Assembly (NCBI GenBank): GCA_016771945.1
Contig: QZLF01000003.1
Span: 310,001-374,000, forward strand
Reading direction: 5' to 3'
DNA: 64,000 bases
Origin: Candidatus Leucobacter sulfamidivorax
GTDB taxonomy: Bacteria > Actinomycetota > Actinomycetes > Actinomycetales > Microbacteriaceae
In this document: piece after piece, positions 63,665-64,000 of the stretch
Layout of the letters: each line of letters starts with the position of its first letter
Numbering within the stretch: position 1 is the first letter of the stretch
The notes under the pieces: model-generated
What the model was told of the DNA's origin: nothing
What the model saw: the letters and a program-made list of their open reading frames with translations, nothing else
Database searches by the model: none
Made by a program: the position numbers and the translations under genes

Positions 63665-64000
63665 TCTCGACCCCCTGCCGGGAGGTCGGTCAGGGCGTCG
63701 ACGAGTGCGTCCCCGATTCGATCGATATCGGCCGATGAGTGCATCGCCGAGACGAACCAGAGACCTCGCGGCAACGCGTAGACGCCGCGTGAGAGAAGGC
63801 CGCGCGTCAGCTCGGTCAACGCAGCGGCATCGGATCTCCGCATTTCCGCGACGTTCTTCGCGGGAGCGTCCAAGCCGTAGAAGAGTTGGAGGATCGATCC
63901 GATGCGATTCACGGTAAGCGGGCGGCCGGTCTCGGTCGCAGCCGCGGAGATGCGCTCCTCCAGCTGCCGCCCGAGGCCCTCGAGCTGGGCGTAGACGGTC
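63661..64000 (-). CDS. Class III aminotransferase, C-terminal part (cut by window edge)
   Basis: The visible 112 residues match the end of glutamate-1-semialdehyde-2,1-aminomutase-like aminotransferases: a helix (VYAQLEGLGRQLEERISAA), NRIGSILQLFYGL, then TRGLLSRGVYALPRGLWFVSAMHSSADID, a pattern common near the end of these enzymes. The PLP lysine lies upstream, outside the window. Its stop overlaps the GntR start by ATGA, so it is the upstream member of the operon. It is probably not HemL itself, since it sits with E1 and GntR genes. Confidence 0.75.
   Translation of the reverse strand, partial: TVYAQLEGLGRQLEERISAAATETGRPLTVNRIGSILQLFYGLDAPAKNVAEMRRSDAAALTELTRGLLSRGVYALPRGLWFVSAMHSSADIDRIGDALVDALTDLPAGGRE

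Overview
The window looks like the chromosome of a high-G+C actinobacterium, most likely family Microbacteriaceae (a Leucobacter-like genus is my best guess; inference only). The grounds are very G+C-rich codon usage, many GTG starts, GTGA/ATGA stop-start overlaps, apparent leaderless genes, and actinobacterial marker families (DUF3073, DUF3180, DUF4244, DUF4177 and a PASTA-domain penicillin-binding protein followed by a metallophosphoesterase). No rRNA, tRNA, CRISPR array or insertion sequence was recognised.

Layout. (1) 0-12.7 kb: the conserved actinobacterial block ppa / tilS / hpt / ftsH / folE / folP-folB (fused here) / folK / DUF3180 / two PH-domain membrane proteins / DUF2520 / lysS. 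The longer PH-domain gene is broken by frameshifts, and an MFS drug transporter sits where panC-panD normally lie. (2) 12.7-24 kb: an M23 cell-wall peptidase, polyphosphate kinase 2, a MalY/PatB-type lyase, a DEAD-box helicase, a large SwrC-like RND transporter, a DUF445 protein and a membrane-anchored extracellular protein. (3) 23.8-42.7 kb: the de novo purine genes in pieces (DUF3073, purM/purF divergent, purD-purC, purS-purQ, purL). Between them lie tatA, a sterol-carrier-like protein, an Lrp regulator with a TrpXYZ-type ABC operon and an aromatic aminotransferase, two tandem paralogous membrane proteins with LRV-like N-termini, and one multi-spanning membrane protein. (4) 42.8-46.8 kb: a siderophore-type ABC importer behind a possible iron box. 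(5) 47-54 kb: tmk, topA and a reduced tad pilus operon. (6) 54.4-60.9 kb: acs, RidA, DUF4177, a bifunctional PBP and a metallophosphoesterase, an order similar to the topA-tad-acs-ponA2 region of Mycobacterium. (7) 60.9-64 kb: a less G+C-rich operon on the minus strand (class III aminotransferase, GntR regulator, 2-oxoacid dehydrogenase E1 alpha and beta) that looks accessory and runs off the end.

How the genes work together: region 1 makes tetrahydrofolate from GTP and p-aminobenzoate in a translationally coupled operon. Region 3 makes IMP, whose one-carbon units come from that folate. Regions 3, 4 and 7 add amino-acid, iron and oxoacid metabolism. No wholly new defence or mobile system is evident. 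The points most worth checking are the FolP-FolB fusion, the broken PH-domain gene, the unknown membrane proteins inside the purine cluster, the palindromic insert in the RND gene, long perfect inverted repeats between convergent genes, and the terminal oxoacid/aminotransferase operon.
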